DNA of 64,000 nucleotides from Bacillus thuringiensis (GTDB lineage Bacteria > Bacillota > Bacilli > Bacillales > Bacillaceae_G). The translations under genes and the position numbers were made by a program. Below are positions 46,737-55,382 of the stretch, in pieces. Under the pieces are notes generated by a model. It did not search any database. It was not told where the DNA came from and saw only the letters and a list, made by a program, of their open reading frames with translations. The stretch covers positions 744,001-808,000 of the forward strand of contig NZ_JACYOF010000002.1 in the NCBI RefSeq assembly GCF_014932895.1, in the 5' to 3' direction. The stretch's first letter is position 1. Each line of letters begins with the position of its first letter.

Positions 46737-47336
46737 AGTTAATTTTGTATTCAATATACTTCCATTCATCGCCTCATGGAACGTATACTTTGTATATCCC
46801 CACGGCTTCCGGTGAAAAATAGGAGGTCCAGACCATCCCATCGCCCTCAGTTCCGCACCAATCATCGTATTAAAATAACTATGTCCTACTATCGCGATTT
46901 TCCCGTGCACCAGCGCATAGCGATGTAACACGTTAGCAGCTTCTTTCGCCCTTTCTCTTGCTTCTTTATACGACTCAACATCTTTATGATACCCAACCAT
47001 CCATAAAGCACGTCCAATAAAAAACCACGTCCCTGGTTTACATTTAAACCATTCTGGCGCAAAAAAACTCGACGGTACTTCTACTTCCCTAAAAAGAGAA
47101 TTTTGCACAAAGGACAAAGAATTCATTAATTCCGCTGCTGACTGTACAGCACGTCTTTGATCACTCGAAACAATTAACTTTGCTGATTCCACTGCCTCAA
47201 TTGTTTCAATCGGTATATTACATTCCCTATTCATACTATCTACATCATACCTCTTCAGCCATTCATGGAATGAAGTAATTGTCATCGGTTCTATAGTACT
47301 ATTCAAGCGACCATGACGAATAAAAGATATCCACAT
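46734..47336 (-). CDS. Histidine phosphatase (phosphoglycerate mutase-like) family protein
   Basis: A 200-residue protein with the catalytic FIRHGRLNS near the N-terminus and the second histidine in KIAIVGHSYFNT. Between them, IVSSDQRRAVQSA gives the substrate-binding arginine. RHGR rather than RHGE/Q/S is slightly unusual. The ATG at 47336 has GGAGA 10 bases upstream; a GTG at 47345 overlaps that site. Confidence 0.85.
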   Translation of the reverse strand: MWISFIRHGRLNSTIEPMTITSFHEWLKRYDVDSMNRECNIPIETIEAVESAKLIVSSDQRRAVQSAAELMNSLSFVQNSLFREVEVPSSFFAPEWFKCKPGTWFFIGRALWMVGYHKDVESYKEARERAKEAANVLHRYALVHGKIAIVGHSYFNTMIGAELRAMGWSGPPIFHRKPWGYTKYTFHEAMNGSILNTKLT

Positions 47337-47427
47337 TCTTTCCACTCTCCATTCATCACTTACGAACTATATTATGTACTATTTCTTACATTCATCATAA
47401 CATGCTGAAAATAAAAGTTACATATTG

Positions 47428-47574
47428 TTACATATCTCCGTCACTATCATGAGTAACAGAAGCATCTATTCCATCAAAATATGGATTTGTTTCATGTTGA
47501 CGAATCTTCTTCAACTGTATATATGAAAACAAAAATAAAAACAAAACTATAAAACTCCCCATAATTTCAAACAT
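47428..47574 (-). CDS. Small single-pass membrane protein (48 aa)
   Basis: The ATG at 47574 follows GAGGCGG. One hydrophobic helix (MFEIMGSFIVLFLFLFSYI) is followed by a polar tail with KKIRQHETNPYFDG and an acidic end. Upstream in-frame ATGs lack a ribosome site. Family unknown. Confidence 0.6.
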   Translation of the reverse strand: MFEIMGSFIVLFLFLFSYIQLKKIRQHETNPYFDGIDASVTHDSDGDM

Positions 47575-47822
47575 TATTTTACCGCCTCTATTTCCCCATA
47601 TTAACAGACCAACATCCATTTCCATTATACCCCAATATAAAGATATAAACACTTTTTCTCCACCATCATATTAAATCTGGATATTATCTTACAAAAAATG
47701 AATATTTTTCGACTTTTTACTTTGAAAACATTTACAAAACAGGAAACATAGTTCAAAATAAAGGAAAATAAAAAATCCCAAATTATTCTTTTTTGGAAAA
47801 ACTGTAACAAGGAGAGTTGCTT

Positions 47823-48008
47823 ATGCAGATCGCAGAAACTGGAGATATCATCGAATTTAAAGGTGGCATGCAAGGCCGTGTTCAAAAAGTAAATCAAAAC
47901 TCTGTTATTGTTGATATAACAATTATGGAGAATTTTAGAGAACTAGATATGGAACCTCTTACAGTTGTAAGTCATAAAAACTATACTGTCATTAATCAAA
48001 ATGCATAA
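47823..48008 (+). CDS. DUF2187 family protein (YkvS-like)
   Basis: A 61-residue KOW/SH3-like protein: MQIAETGDIIEFKGGMQGRV, then NSVIVDITIMENF and HKNYTVI. These match the DUF2187/YkvS group of small Bacillus proteins. The ATG at 47823 is eight bases from AAGGAG. B. subtilis YkvS is likewise encoded near the queuosine operon. Confidence 0.85.
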   Translation: MQIAETGDIIEFKGGMQGRVQKVNQNSVIVDITIMENFRELDMEPLTVVSHKNYTVINQNA

Positions 48009-48013
48009 TATAA

Positions 48014-48056
48014 TAGAAAGAAAGGGCCTGTATAATATACAGGCCCTTTCTTTCTA
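48014..48056. terminator. Bidirectional terminator
   Basis: AGAAAGAAAGGGCCTGTAT pairs with ATACAGGCCCTTTCTTTCT; ends both the ykvS-like gene and the que operon. Confidence 0.93.
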
Positions 48057-48554
48057 TTAACGATTATCAATTGTTTCCGGATATAAATCGTGGTTCATCA
48101 TACGGTAGTCTGCCATTTGTTCATACTTCGTTCCTGGTCGACCGTAGTTGCAGTATGGATCAATTGAAATACCACCACGCGGTGTAAATTTCCCCCATAC
48201 CTCAATGTAACGCGGATCCATTAATTTAATTAAATCATTCATAATAACGTTCATGCAATCTTCGTGGAAATCACCGTGATTGCGGAAACTAAATAAATAT
48301 AACTTTAAAGATTTACTCTCTACCATTTTTTGCTCTGGAATGTAGCTAATATAAATCGTTGCAAAGTCTGGTTGTCCTGTTTTCGGGCATAAACTTGTAA
48401 ATTCAGGACAATTGAATTTTACAAAATAATCACGGTTGGGATGATTATTATCAAATACCTCTAAAACTTCTGGGCTATATTCAAATAAATATTTTGTATT
48501 TTGATTTCCTAGTAATGTTACATCTTTTAAATCTTCATCTAATCTTCCTGCCAT
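48057..48554 (-). CDS. queF: NADPH-dependent 7-cyano-7-deazaguanine reductase
   Basis: A 165-residue tunnelling-fold enzyme that reduces preQ0 to preQ1. The catalytic Cys is in [20 protein letters not shown], and the QueF motif [15 protein letters not shown] follows with its catalytic region. The ATG at 48554 gives the same length as B. subtilis QueF; an ATG three codons upstream lies in the ribosome site. Last gene of queCDEF. Confidence 0.96.
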   Translation of the reverse strand: MAGRLDEDLKDVTLLGNQNTKYLFEYSPEVLEVFDNNHPNRDYFVKFNCPEFTSLCPKTGQPDFATIYISYIPEQKMVESKSLKLYLFSFRNHGDFHEDCMNVIMNDLIKLMDPRYIEVWGKFTPRGGISIDPYCNYGRPGTKYEQMADYRMMNHDLYPETIDNR

Positions 48555-48572
48555 TTTAAACATCCCTTCTCG

Positions 48573-49289
48573 TTATACGCCACGTTTATTTCCCCATACT
48601 AACGCATGAAGCTGCGGCAATACTTTTGCATCATTCATTGCTTTACAATTTACAGCTTTATCAATCAGCCACTCATATTTTTCTAATAGTTTATTTATTA
48701 GCATCGCATCATCCACTGTTTTTGTATCATCATTCCCTACTTGTAAGAAGAATGGTACATCTGGATAGCGTTCGTGCATCTTAACTGCATATTCAAAATC
48801 ATGATCATCGAATACCACTACTTTTAAACTAATATCTTTTCCCGCTAGTTTCTGAACAACAGCATCTAACTTCTGAAAATCCGTATGCATCGCCGAACTT
48901 GGTGGTTTTGGAGAAATCGTTATCTCATCAATTTGAAGTAACCAATCTTGCCATTTACTCCCTTGCGTTTCTATTGCCGTTCGCATTCCATTCTCTTTTA
49001 ATATAGAAAGAAGAAACTCAATATTTTTCAGCAATACCGGATTCCCGCCTGAAATCGTAACATGAGAAAAATTTTCGCCACCAATTTCTACAAGTTCATT
49101 CCAAACGTCCTCTGGTGTCATCTGTCTAATTTGATCTTTAGCTGATCCATCCCACGTGAATGCAGAATCACACCAAGCACAGCTATAATCACAACCAGCT
49201 GTACGGATAAACATTGTCTTTTGCCCTACAACCATCCCTTCACCTTGAATAGTCGGGCCAAATATTTCTAAGACAGGGATTTTACTCAT
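48573..49289 (-). CDS. queE: 7-carboxy-7-deazaguanine synthase (radical SAM)
   Basis: A 238-residue radical SAM enzyme. The Fe-S cluster motif is AGCDYSCAWCDSAF (a CxxxCxxC arrangement), GEGMVVGQKTMFIRT precedes it, and ISGGNPVL is the SAM-binding region. Its start overlaps queD by 8 bp. Confidence 0.95.
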   Translation of the reverse strand: MSKIPVLEIFGPTIQGEGMVVGQKTMFIRTAGCDYSCAWCDSAFTWDGSAKDQIRQMTPEDVWNELVEIGGENFSHVTISGGNPVLLKNIEFLLSILKENGMRTAIETQGSKWQDWLLQIDEITISPKPPSSAMHTDFQKLDAVVQKLAGKDISLKVVVFDDHDFEYAVKMHERYPDVPFFLQVGNDDTKTVDDAMLINKLLEKYEWLIDKAVNCKAMNDAKVLPQLHALVWGNKRGV

Positions 49290-49773
49290 CGAGCATCCAC
49301 TCCCGTCTTACTTCCGCATAGCTAGTTGGCGTCTCAAAAAGACGAACAAATTCAACACGAGCTCCTTTATATTCGTTTACGCGATTACCTTTTGTTAATG
49401 CTTCTGCCATCTTTTCATAAATCCAAACGACCATATTTTCAGCAGTCGTATTCATTGCTGGTAACGTTTCGTTTAAATAACGATGATCTAAATAAATTTC
49501 TATTTCATTTTTCCAAATTTCTTTTATATCTCCAAAGTCAATTGCAAGGCCTATTTCATTTACATATCCACTAATTCCAAATACAACTTTATATGTGTGA
49601 CCATGTAAGTTTTTACATTTCCCCTCATAACAGTGTAAATGGTGTGCTGCATCAAATGTAAATTCCTTGCTGACCATTACTCTTTTATTATGATATTTGA
49701 GTTGTTTACGTTGAATATCCTTGTCCATTTTTTGCAAATTTTCTACGATGCGAAATCCAAAGAAGTTATCCAT
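49282..49773 (-). CDS. queD: 6-carboxytetrahydropterin synthase
   Basis: A 163-residue tunnelling-fold enzyme. Zinc ligands are in FDAAHHLHCYEGKCKNLHGHTYKV with the catalytic Cys, and DHRYLNE plus PTAENMV-type PAMNTTAEN follow. It is about 15 residues longer at the N-terminus than typical. The ATG overlaps the queC stop (TAATG). Confidence 0.95.
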   Translation of the reverse strand: MDNFFGFRIVENLQKMDKDIQRKQLKYHNKRVMVSKEFTFDAAHHLHCYEGKCKNLHGHTYKVVFGISGYVNEIGLAIDFGDIKEIWKNEIEIYLDHRYLNETLPAMNTTAENMVVWIYEKMAEALTKGNRVNEYKGARVEFVRLFETPTSYAEVRREWMLDE

Positions 49774-50435
49774 TAGTTATTCGCTCCTTCGCGTTCTTGT
49801 AGGTACGTATCTAATCCTGCTTTACGAAGTTGACATGCTGGACATTCACCGCAACCATCACCAATGATTCCGTTATAACATGTTAATGTTTTTTCTCTAA
49901 CAAACTCGAATGCTCCAAGTTCATCAGATAATTTCCACGTCTCCGCTTTATCAATCCACATAAGTGGCGTGTGAATAACAAACGGATAATCCATAGATAA
50001 ATTTAATGTAACGTTTAACGATTTCACAAACACGTCACGGCAATCTGGATAACCACTAAAATCAGTTTCACATACACCCGTTACAATATGGCGTGCTCCA
50101 ACTTGTTTTGCTAATACAGCAGCAAATGATAAGAATAGTAAATTTCGTCCATCCACAAATGTTGATGGTAATTCACCTTCTTCATGTGTAATCTCCATAT
50201 CCGTTCTCGTTAACGCATTTGGAGCAAGTTGATTTAATAGACTCATATCTAATACCGTATGTTTAATCCCTAGCTCTTTCGCAATTTCCGCTGCACAATC
50301 AATTTCTAACTTATGACGTTGATTGTAATTAAACGTTACAGCTTCTACTTCTGCAAACTGTTGCATTGCCCAAAATAAACATGTTGTACTGTCTTGTCCA
50401 CCACTAAAAACAACAACCGCTTTTTCTTTTTTCAT
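49773..50435 (-). CDS. queC: 7-cyano-7-deazaguanine synthase
   Basis: A 220-residue ATP-pyrophosphatase family enzyme converting CDG to preQ0. The PP-loop [13 protein letters not shown] and the C-terminal zinc motif [19 protein letters not shown] are intact. ATG 50435 is preferred over 50444, which abuts the AAGGAG. First gene of the operon, behind the preQ1 riboswitch. Confidence 0.96.
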   Translation of the reverse strand: MKKEKAVVVFSGGQDSTTCLFWAMQQFAEVEAVTFNYNQRHKLEIDCAAEIAKELGIKHTVLDMSLLNQLAPNALTRTDMEITHEEGELPSTFVDGRNLLFLSFAAVLAKQVGARHIVTGVCETDFSGYPDCRDVFVKSLNVTLNLSMDYPFVIHTPLMWIDKAETWKLSDELGAFEFVREKTLTCYNGIIGDGCGECPACQLRKAGLDTYLQEREGANN

Positions 50436-50496
50436 TTCACTCATTCTCCTTCTCTACTACGAATAAGAAGAAAGAACGTTCTTGAACTGTCACAAT

Positions 50497-50567
50497 AAAA
50501 AAACAAAACAATACCTAAGGATATTGTTGTTTCCATAGTTTTTTATAGAGGGAGTTCGCGAACCTCT
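50497..50567 (-). promoter_or_regulatory. Class I preQ1 riboswitch with terminator
   Basis: On the minus strand the aptamer reads AGAGGTTCGCGAACTCCCTC then TATAAAAAACTA (50567-50536), a full match to the preQ1-I consensus. The expression platform is a terminator with AACAATA/TATTGTT arms (50507-50528) and a U-tract at 50497-50506. preQ1 binding would end transcription before queC. Confidence 0.95.
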
Positions 50568-50688
50568 CCCATGCATAGCACGGAATTTCTTCTTTCATTG
50601 ACAAAGATTATTGTAACATATTGTATACTACCAGAAAAAATTTCTGATTTTTCCGCTATTTCATATTTCATTTCGTTCGTTTTATAGT

Positions 50689-51987
50689 ATGATTGATTTA
50701 ATATTAGAGGAGGGGGGCATCATACTGAAACTCTTTATTATTTACCTCTTTTTAAATATACTATCCATTCTCGTTACAATGCTTGCATATCACTTATTTT
50801 GGAATCAAAAAGGAAAACGATCTCCTAAATTAAATTCAGCTATATTTATCGCATTATGTTGTCTCGCCACTATGCTATGTATCACTTTTGCTGCAAAAAT
50901 AAATAACGGTTTTCAATTCGATATGCGACATATCGTATTAATTGTCGGCACATTAACAGGAGGACCTATTGCCGGCGTTTCTATTTTAGCTGTATTAAAC
51001 ATATATCGATTCTTATTAGGAGGAGTAGGGGTTTTCCCATCCTTTATCGCTTCTATTCTCCTATTCTTTGTACTACTATTAACATACAAAGTTTTTAATC
51101 GAAGCTCCAATCACATAAAAATAGTACTTGCTATTTTTTACAGTCTTACTTATGGATTTGGTTGGATACCATTTTTCCTTGCAAGGGTTACTAATGATGC
51201 AGATTATATGCCACATATTATCGTGTATGAACTATGCACAATAACAGGTACGATTCTTATTTTATATTTACTACACATATTACAAACGCAGGTTCGTCTC
51301 CAAAATGAACTTATGAATGCTGAAAAATTTCATTTAATCGGCGAAATGGCTGCTTCCATCTCTCATGAAATTCGCAATCCTTTAACTTCAACGAAAGGAT
51401 TTTTGCAACTTTTACAGTCGGATACATGTTCTGAAGAAGAGCGAAAATTGTATATCGACATAGCCATCAATGGTATCGAACAAGCAAATCATGTCCTTAC
51501 CGACTACTTAACCTTTGCAAAACCAAGTATTGAAAAAGAACAAACATTACAGCTAGAGGAAGAATTACTGCATGCATTATCTTTAATTACACCTCTTGCC
51601 AATTTGACAAATGTTCGTACCCATTACATAAAGCAAAGCACTTCTTTCTTTATCGCTGGAGAGAAGCAAAAACTAAATCAATGCTTATTAAATATTTTAA
51701 AAAATTGTATTGAAGCTATGCCAAAAGGCGGTGATCTTTATTTCACATTAATTCCTGATCATAAGCATATACAGCTATATATAAAAGATACTGGAGTCGG
51801 TATGAATCAAGAACAAGTAAAACGTCTCGGTTCTCCGTTCTATTCAACGAAAGAAAAAGGCACTGGGCTTGGAATGATGGTCGTATTCAGTGTTGTTCAA
51901 GCTATGAATGGAAAAATTGATATTATAAGTGAAAAAGGAATCGGTACAACCTTCTTATTAACCTTTCCACTCATACAAAAAACGTGA
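50689..51987 (+). CDS. Sensor histidine kinase with LytS-type 5TM sensor (KinB-like)
   Basis: About 420-432 residues. Six hydrophobic helices (about 15-205) form a 5TM-5TMR_LYT-type sensor with GGPIAGVSILAVLNIYRFLLGG. The HisKA phospho-acceptor is MAASISHEIRNPLTSTKGF, and the ATPase domain has NILKNCIEAM and GTGLGMMVV. The layout is that of sporulation kinases such as KinB. The start is uncertain: ATG 50689 has no ribosome site, while AGAGGAGGGGGG at 50706-50717 points to a CTG at 50725 (in frame). Confidence 0.88.
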   Translation: MIDLILEEGGIILKLFIIYLFLNILSILVTMLAYHLFWNQKGKRSPKLNSAIFIALCCLATMLCITFAAKINNGFQFDMRHIVLIVGTLTGGPIAGVSILAVLNIYRFLLGGVGVFPSFIASILLFFVLLLTYKVFNRSSNHIKIVLAIFYSLTYGFGWIPFFLARVTNDADYMPHIIVYELCTITGTILILYLLHILQTQVRLQNELMNAEKFHLIGEMAASISHEIRNPLTSTKGFLQLLQSDTCSEEERKLYIDIAINGIEQANHVLTDYLTFAKPSIEKEQTLQLEEELLHALSLITPLANLTNVRTHYIKQSTSFFIAGEKQKLNQCLLNILKNCIEAMPKGGDLYFTLIPDHKHIQLYIKDTGVGMNQEQVKRLGSPFYSTKEKGTGLGMMVVFSVVQAMNGKIDIISEKGIGTTFLLTFPLIQKT

Positions 51988-52009
51988 TGAAATAATCATC
52001 ACGTTTTTT
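51977..52009. terminator. Bidirectional terminator
   Basis: AAAAAACGTGATGA pairs with TCATCACGTTTTTT around AATAA. It overlaps the 3' ends of both the kinase and the small minus-strand gene. Confidence 0.92.
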
Positions 52010-52115
52010 CTGTCCCTTCAACCAATTCAGCAAAAGCTTTGACTTTTCCATGTGGTTTTTGATTCTCTTTACGAGCTTTCCAAGCGCGCTCTTCTTCTCT
52101 CTTTTTCTTGGACAT
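51999..52115 (-). CDS. Small basic protein (38 aa)
   Basis: The ATG at 52115 follows AAGGAG with 9-bp spacing. The product MSKKKREEERAWKARKENQK continues to LVEGTEKT; it is a highly charged helix. Too short for standard callers, but the ribosome site and shared terminator support it. Family unknown. Confidence 0.62.
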   Translation of the reverse strand: MSKKKREEERAWKARKENQKPHGKVKAFAELVEGTEKT

Positions 52116-52182
52116 ACTTTTCAACTCCTTCTTTTCTTTCTCCATGTAGTATTCCAAAGTAAGAAAGAAAACTATACATGCA

Positions 52183-52211
52183 TCAAAAAAAGAAGCGGTT
52201 TCCCACTTCTT
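52183..52211 (-). terminator. Terminator of the dinB-like gene
   Basis: AAGAAGCGG pairs (with one G-U) with CCACTTCTT around TTTC; seven U residues on the minus strand. Confidence 0.85.
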
Positions 52212-52216
52212 CCACT

Positions 52217-52750
52217 TTATCGCTGTAAAATTGCGTGTTTCGCCTCTTTTAACTGCGTAAGATGTCTTTGTTCATGTAAATCAAGAAATTGAACCCACTG
52301 ATACAAATTTAAATCATGAAAAACCGGATGCTTTAATCCATTTTCAAATAATTCTTTTTCATCTATGACACTATGAAGCGCATGTAATAGTTCTTGTCGT
52401 GAATGTTCTAGTAATTGAATTCCTTGTTGTTTTTTCATTAAAGTTTCTGTTGGTTGCATTTGCTGAGGAGCTTCTCGTTTATGTGTGCGATCAAGCGTAA
52501 GTTGGAGGTCTTTAAATGGCGTTGCATTTCTTTCTTTTTTTTGTAAAGCATATACAAGGGCAGATGTGACAGATTGTTCAACTAAATGCAAGTGATGCAA
52601 AATTTGAATAATACTCCATTTATCACGACGCGGCTTTACATTTACTTCTGTATCATTTAACATTTCAATTTCTGATAATAGCGTGCTTCGGGTAGACTGT
52701 AATGAGTTCACCAAACTTTCTAAACTCACATCCATATTAGATTGAAGCAT
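52217..52750 (-). CDS. DinB/YfiT-like four-helix protein
   Basis: A 177-residue protein of the DinB superfamily. Histidines in WSIIQILHHLHLVEQ and in LDLHEQRHLTQL are at the places where the metal is bound. Members act in thiol transfer or stress response; some are damage-inducible. The ATG at 52750 follows GGGGGGA. Confidence 0.88.
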   Translation of the reverse strand: MLQSNMDVSLESLVNSLQSTRSTLLSEIEMLNDTEVNVKPRRDKWSIIQILHHLHLVEQSVTSALVYALQKKERNATPFKDLQLTLDRTHKREAPQQMQPTETLMKKQQGIQLLEHSRQELLHALHSVIDEKELFENGLKHPVFHDLNLYQWVQFLDLHEQRHLTQLKEAKHAILQR

Positions 52751-52779
52751 ACTTCTTTCCCCCCTTTTTGTTGGTGAAA

Positions 52780-52809
52780 AGAGGTGCCCCTTATTCGAAA
52801 CACCTCTTA
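52780..52809 (-). terminator. Terminator-like hairpin after the M3 peptidase gene
   Basis: AAGAGGTG pairs with CACCTCTT around a 14-base loop. It is placed to stop transcripts of the peptidase gene before the dinB-like gene. Confidence 0.65.
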
Positions 52810-52889
52810 ATAATTCTGAATTTTCTTTTATTATCTCATCATTTTCCCATTATGTCGATGTTAAACATGTGAAAAAAAACGCATGTTTT

Positions 52890-54584
52890 TTACAATTTTG
52901 TGTCGTCAATCGCATGTAGCCATGCTTCAATTTCTGTAATGACACTTTTCACACAACCCTCAGCAAATGGAGATGTTAAGTTTGCAACTTCTACTAATTC
53001 CAAGAATGATTTACTTCCCCCTTGTTGACAAAGGGTCACATAATCTTCCCACGCCTCTTGTCTATTATCTCTTGCACGTTTCCAAAATTGCAGTGCACAA
53101 ATTTGAGCAAGTGTGTAATCAATATAATAGAAAGGTGAGCTATAAATATGCCCTTGACGTTGCCAGAAACCACCGCGCTCTAAATAATCATTATCCTCAT
53201 AATCACGATGTGGTAAATACTTCTTCTCTATGTTACGCCATGCGGTCTTACGCTCTTCTGGTGATGCTTCAGGGTTTTCATACACATAATGTTGATATTC
53301 ATCAACAGATACACCATATGGTAAAAACAGAAGTGCTGAACTTAAGTGAGAGAAGTAATATTTATCTGCATCTTCTTCAAAGAATAGCTTCATCCATGGC
53401 CATGTAAAGAATTCCATACTCATCGAGTGGATTTCACACGCTTCATATGTTGGCCAATTATATTCTGGAATTTCAAATTTACGACTTTCATATACTTGAA
53501 AAGCATGGCCCGCTTCATGTGTTAATACGTCAATGTCACCAGATGTTCCATTAAAGTTTGAGAAAATAAATGGCGCTTTATAATTCTCAATATATGTACA
53601 ATATCCACCACCAGCTTTTCCTTTTTTCGCAACTAAATCTAATAAATCATTATCTAACATGAAATTGAAAAATTCATCTGTTTCAGCCGATAACTCTTTA
53701 TACATCGTTTTCCCATGATTAACAATCCAATCCGCATCTCCTTTTGGAGTTGGATTACCTGTAGCAAACTCAAAATTTTCGTCGTAATATGCTAACTTCT
53801 CTACACCGATACGAGCTTGTTGTCTCTTTCTTAATTCCGTTGTAACTGGAACGATATAATCAAGTACTTGCTGACGATAATTCGCCACCATCTCCGCATT
53901 ATAATCTGTACGATACATTCTTGCATATCCGAGTTCAACAAAGTTTTTGAAGCCTAAAGATTTTGCAATTTTCGTTCTCACTTTAACAAGCTCATCATAA
54001 ATACGATCTAGTTCTTCCTCATTCTCAGCTAAAAATCCGTAGTATGCTTCACTTGCTGATTTACGTTCGCTTCTTTCTTTTCCTTGCATAAATGGAATAA
54101 GTTGTGATAATGTTCGTTCTTCCCCTGCAAATTCAATTTTTGCAGATGCTAATAACTGCGTATATTGTGAAGACAACTTATTTTCTAATTGTAGATCTTT
54201 TACGACGTCATCTGAATATGTTTTCAAATCACATTCCGCTAGAGCAAATAATTGCTTTCCATAATACGCCTCTAATTCTTCACGGAATGGAGAATGAATT
54301 AACGCTTTATAATATTTTGTACCATACCCTTGTACAACTGGAGAGAACTCATCAAAGAAATCCTGCTCTTCCTTATAAAAAACATCTGTCGTATCAACAG
54401 AATGACGAATGTAACAAAGGTTCCCCATTGTACCAAAATCATTGCGAATTTCGTTAATTGAATTGATGACTTGTTTTTGTTCTTCTACAGTTTTTGCGTT
54501 CTCAAACTTCTCTAAAGCAACAGTAAATTTCTCTTTTAATTCTTCAATATTTGGCCGTTTATATTCATAGTCTTTAAATGACAT
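52890..54584 (-). CDS. M3 family oligoendopeptidase (PepF-like)
   Basis: A 564-residue zinc peptidase. The HExxH motif is in VLTHEAGHAFQVYE and the third ligand Glu in YEACEIHSMSMEFFTWPW. All-helical domains flank the active site as in PepF. It degrades oligopeptides in the cytoplasm. The ATG follows GGAGAGGAGG. Confidence 0.93.
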   Translation of the reverse strand: MSFKDYEYKRPNIEELKEKFTVALEKFENAKTVEEQKQVINSINEIRNDFGTMGNLCYIRHSVDTTDVFYKEEQDFFDEFSPVVQGYGTKYYKALIHSPFREELEAYYGKQLFALAECDLKTYSDDVVKDLQLENKLSSQYTQLLASAKIEFAGEERTLSQLIPFMQGKERSERKSASEAYYGFLAENEEELDRIYDELVKVRTKIAKSLGFKNFVELGYARMYRTDYNAEMVANYRQQVLDYIVPVTTELRKRQQARIGVEKLAYYDENFEFATGNPTPKGDADWIVNHGKTMYKELSAETDEFFNFMLDNDLLDLVAKKGKAGGGYCTYIENYKAPFIFSNFNGTSGDIDVLTHEAGHAFQVYESRKFEIPEYNWPTYEACEIHSMSMEFFTWPWMKLFFEEDADKYYFSHLSSALLFLPYGVSVDEYQHYVYENPEASPEERKTAWRNIEKKYLPHRDYEDNDYLERGGFWQRQGHIYSSPFYYIDYTLAQICALQFWKRARDNRQEAWEDYVTLCQQGGSKSFLELVEVANLTSPFAEGCVKSVITEIEAWLHAIDDTKL

Positions 54585-54693
54585 GAACGAGCCTCCTCTC
54601 CATTATACGTATCTCTACTATAATTCCATGTTTCCTTTCAAATCTCCTCTTATCCTTCAACAAAATTCGGCACATGGTGTCTTGTTTACATGC

Positions 54694-54724
54694 AAAAAAG
54701 CTTTGGATTTCTTTATCCAAAGCT
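54694..54724 (-). terminator. Terminator of the MarR (mhqR-like) gene
   Basis: AGCTTTGGAT pairs with ATCCAAAGCT around TTCTTT; a six-U run follows on the minus strand. Confidence 0.9.
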
Positions 54725-54740
54725 CCTTTGGAACGTATTA

Positions 54741-55187
54741 TCATTTTTCATACTTTCCAATTTTTTTCAACAAATCAAGTAATTCATCCTTTTCATCCTT
54801 CGTTAACATCTCAAAGGACTGATGTATAACTTGTTCATGCCCTGGAAAAATAGAAGCAATAAAGTTCTCTCCAGACTCAGTTAATTGCGCATAAATAACA
54901 CGTCTATCATTCGGGCACGGGATCCTCTTTACTAGCCCCTTTTTCTCCAACTTATCTACAACATATGTAATGCTGCCACTAGCTATTAAAATGCGCTCAC
55001 CAATTTGCTGAAGTGGCTGACCGCCTTTATGATATAGTAGTTCTAACACAGCAAATTCAGTTGGATTTAACCCGTTACTTTGTATGGATTTATTTGTAGT
55101 ATCCATAACAGAGCGATGTACACGAGATAATGCAATAAACACTTTTAAAGATTGAGAAATATCTTCTCGTTCATTATTTGATGTCAT
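54741..55187 (-). CDS. MarR family regulator, MhqR-like
   Basis: A 148-residue winged-helix protein. GLNPTEFAVLELLYHKGGQP and ASGSITYVVDKLEKKGLVKR, followed by CPNDRRVIYAQLTESG, closely follow B. subtilis MhqR (YkvE), the repressor of quinone/diamide resistance genes. The usual targets (mhqNOP, azoR2) are not in view. The 150-bp upstream region contains a GAGCATTCACTCACTC segment that might be an operator. Confidence 0.85.
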   Translation of the reverse strand: MTSNNEREDISQSLKVFIALSRVHRSVMDTTNKSIQSNGLNPTEFAVLELLYHKGGQPLQQIGERILIASGSITYVVDKLEKKGLVKRIPCPNDRRVIYAQLTESGENFIASIFPGHEQVIHQSFEMLTKDEKDELLDLLKKIGKYEK

Positions 55188-55382
55188 ACAACTTTCAACC
55201 CTTCACTTAAATTCTCAGCAATAAAAAAGAAAAACAGCTTATTACTTCATATAATTTCCGAATGAGCATTCACTCACTCATTTCCTTTCCCCCAACATAT
55301 TACAAATGCTTCTTGAATAAAAACATGACAATTTTAACATAGTTTATATATAATGATAATAAAAAAAGAAGGAGTACCACAT

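Noticed and set aside
52967-53407. 146-codon plus-strand frame inside the oligopeptidase gene
   Set aside because: Antisense shadow of a well-supported M3 peptidase; no ribosome site and no family resemblance.
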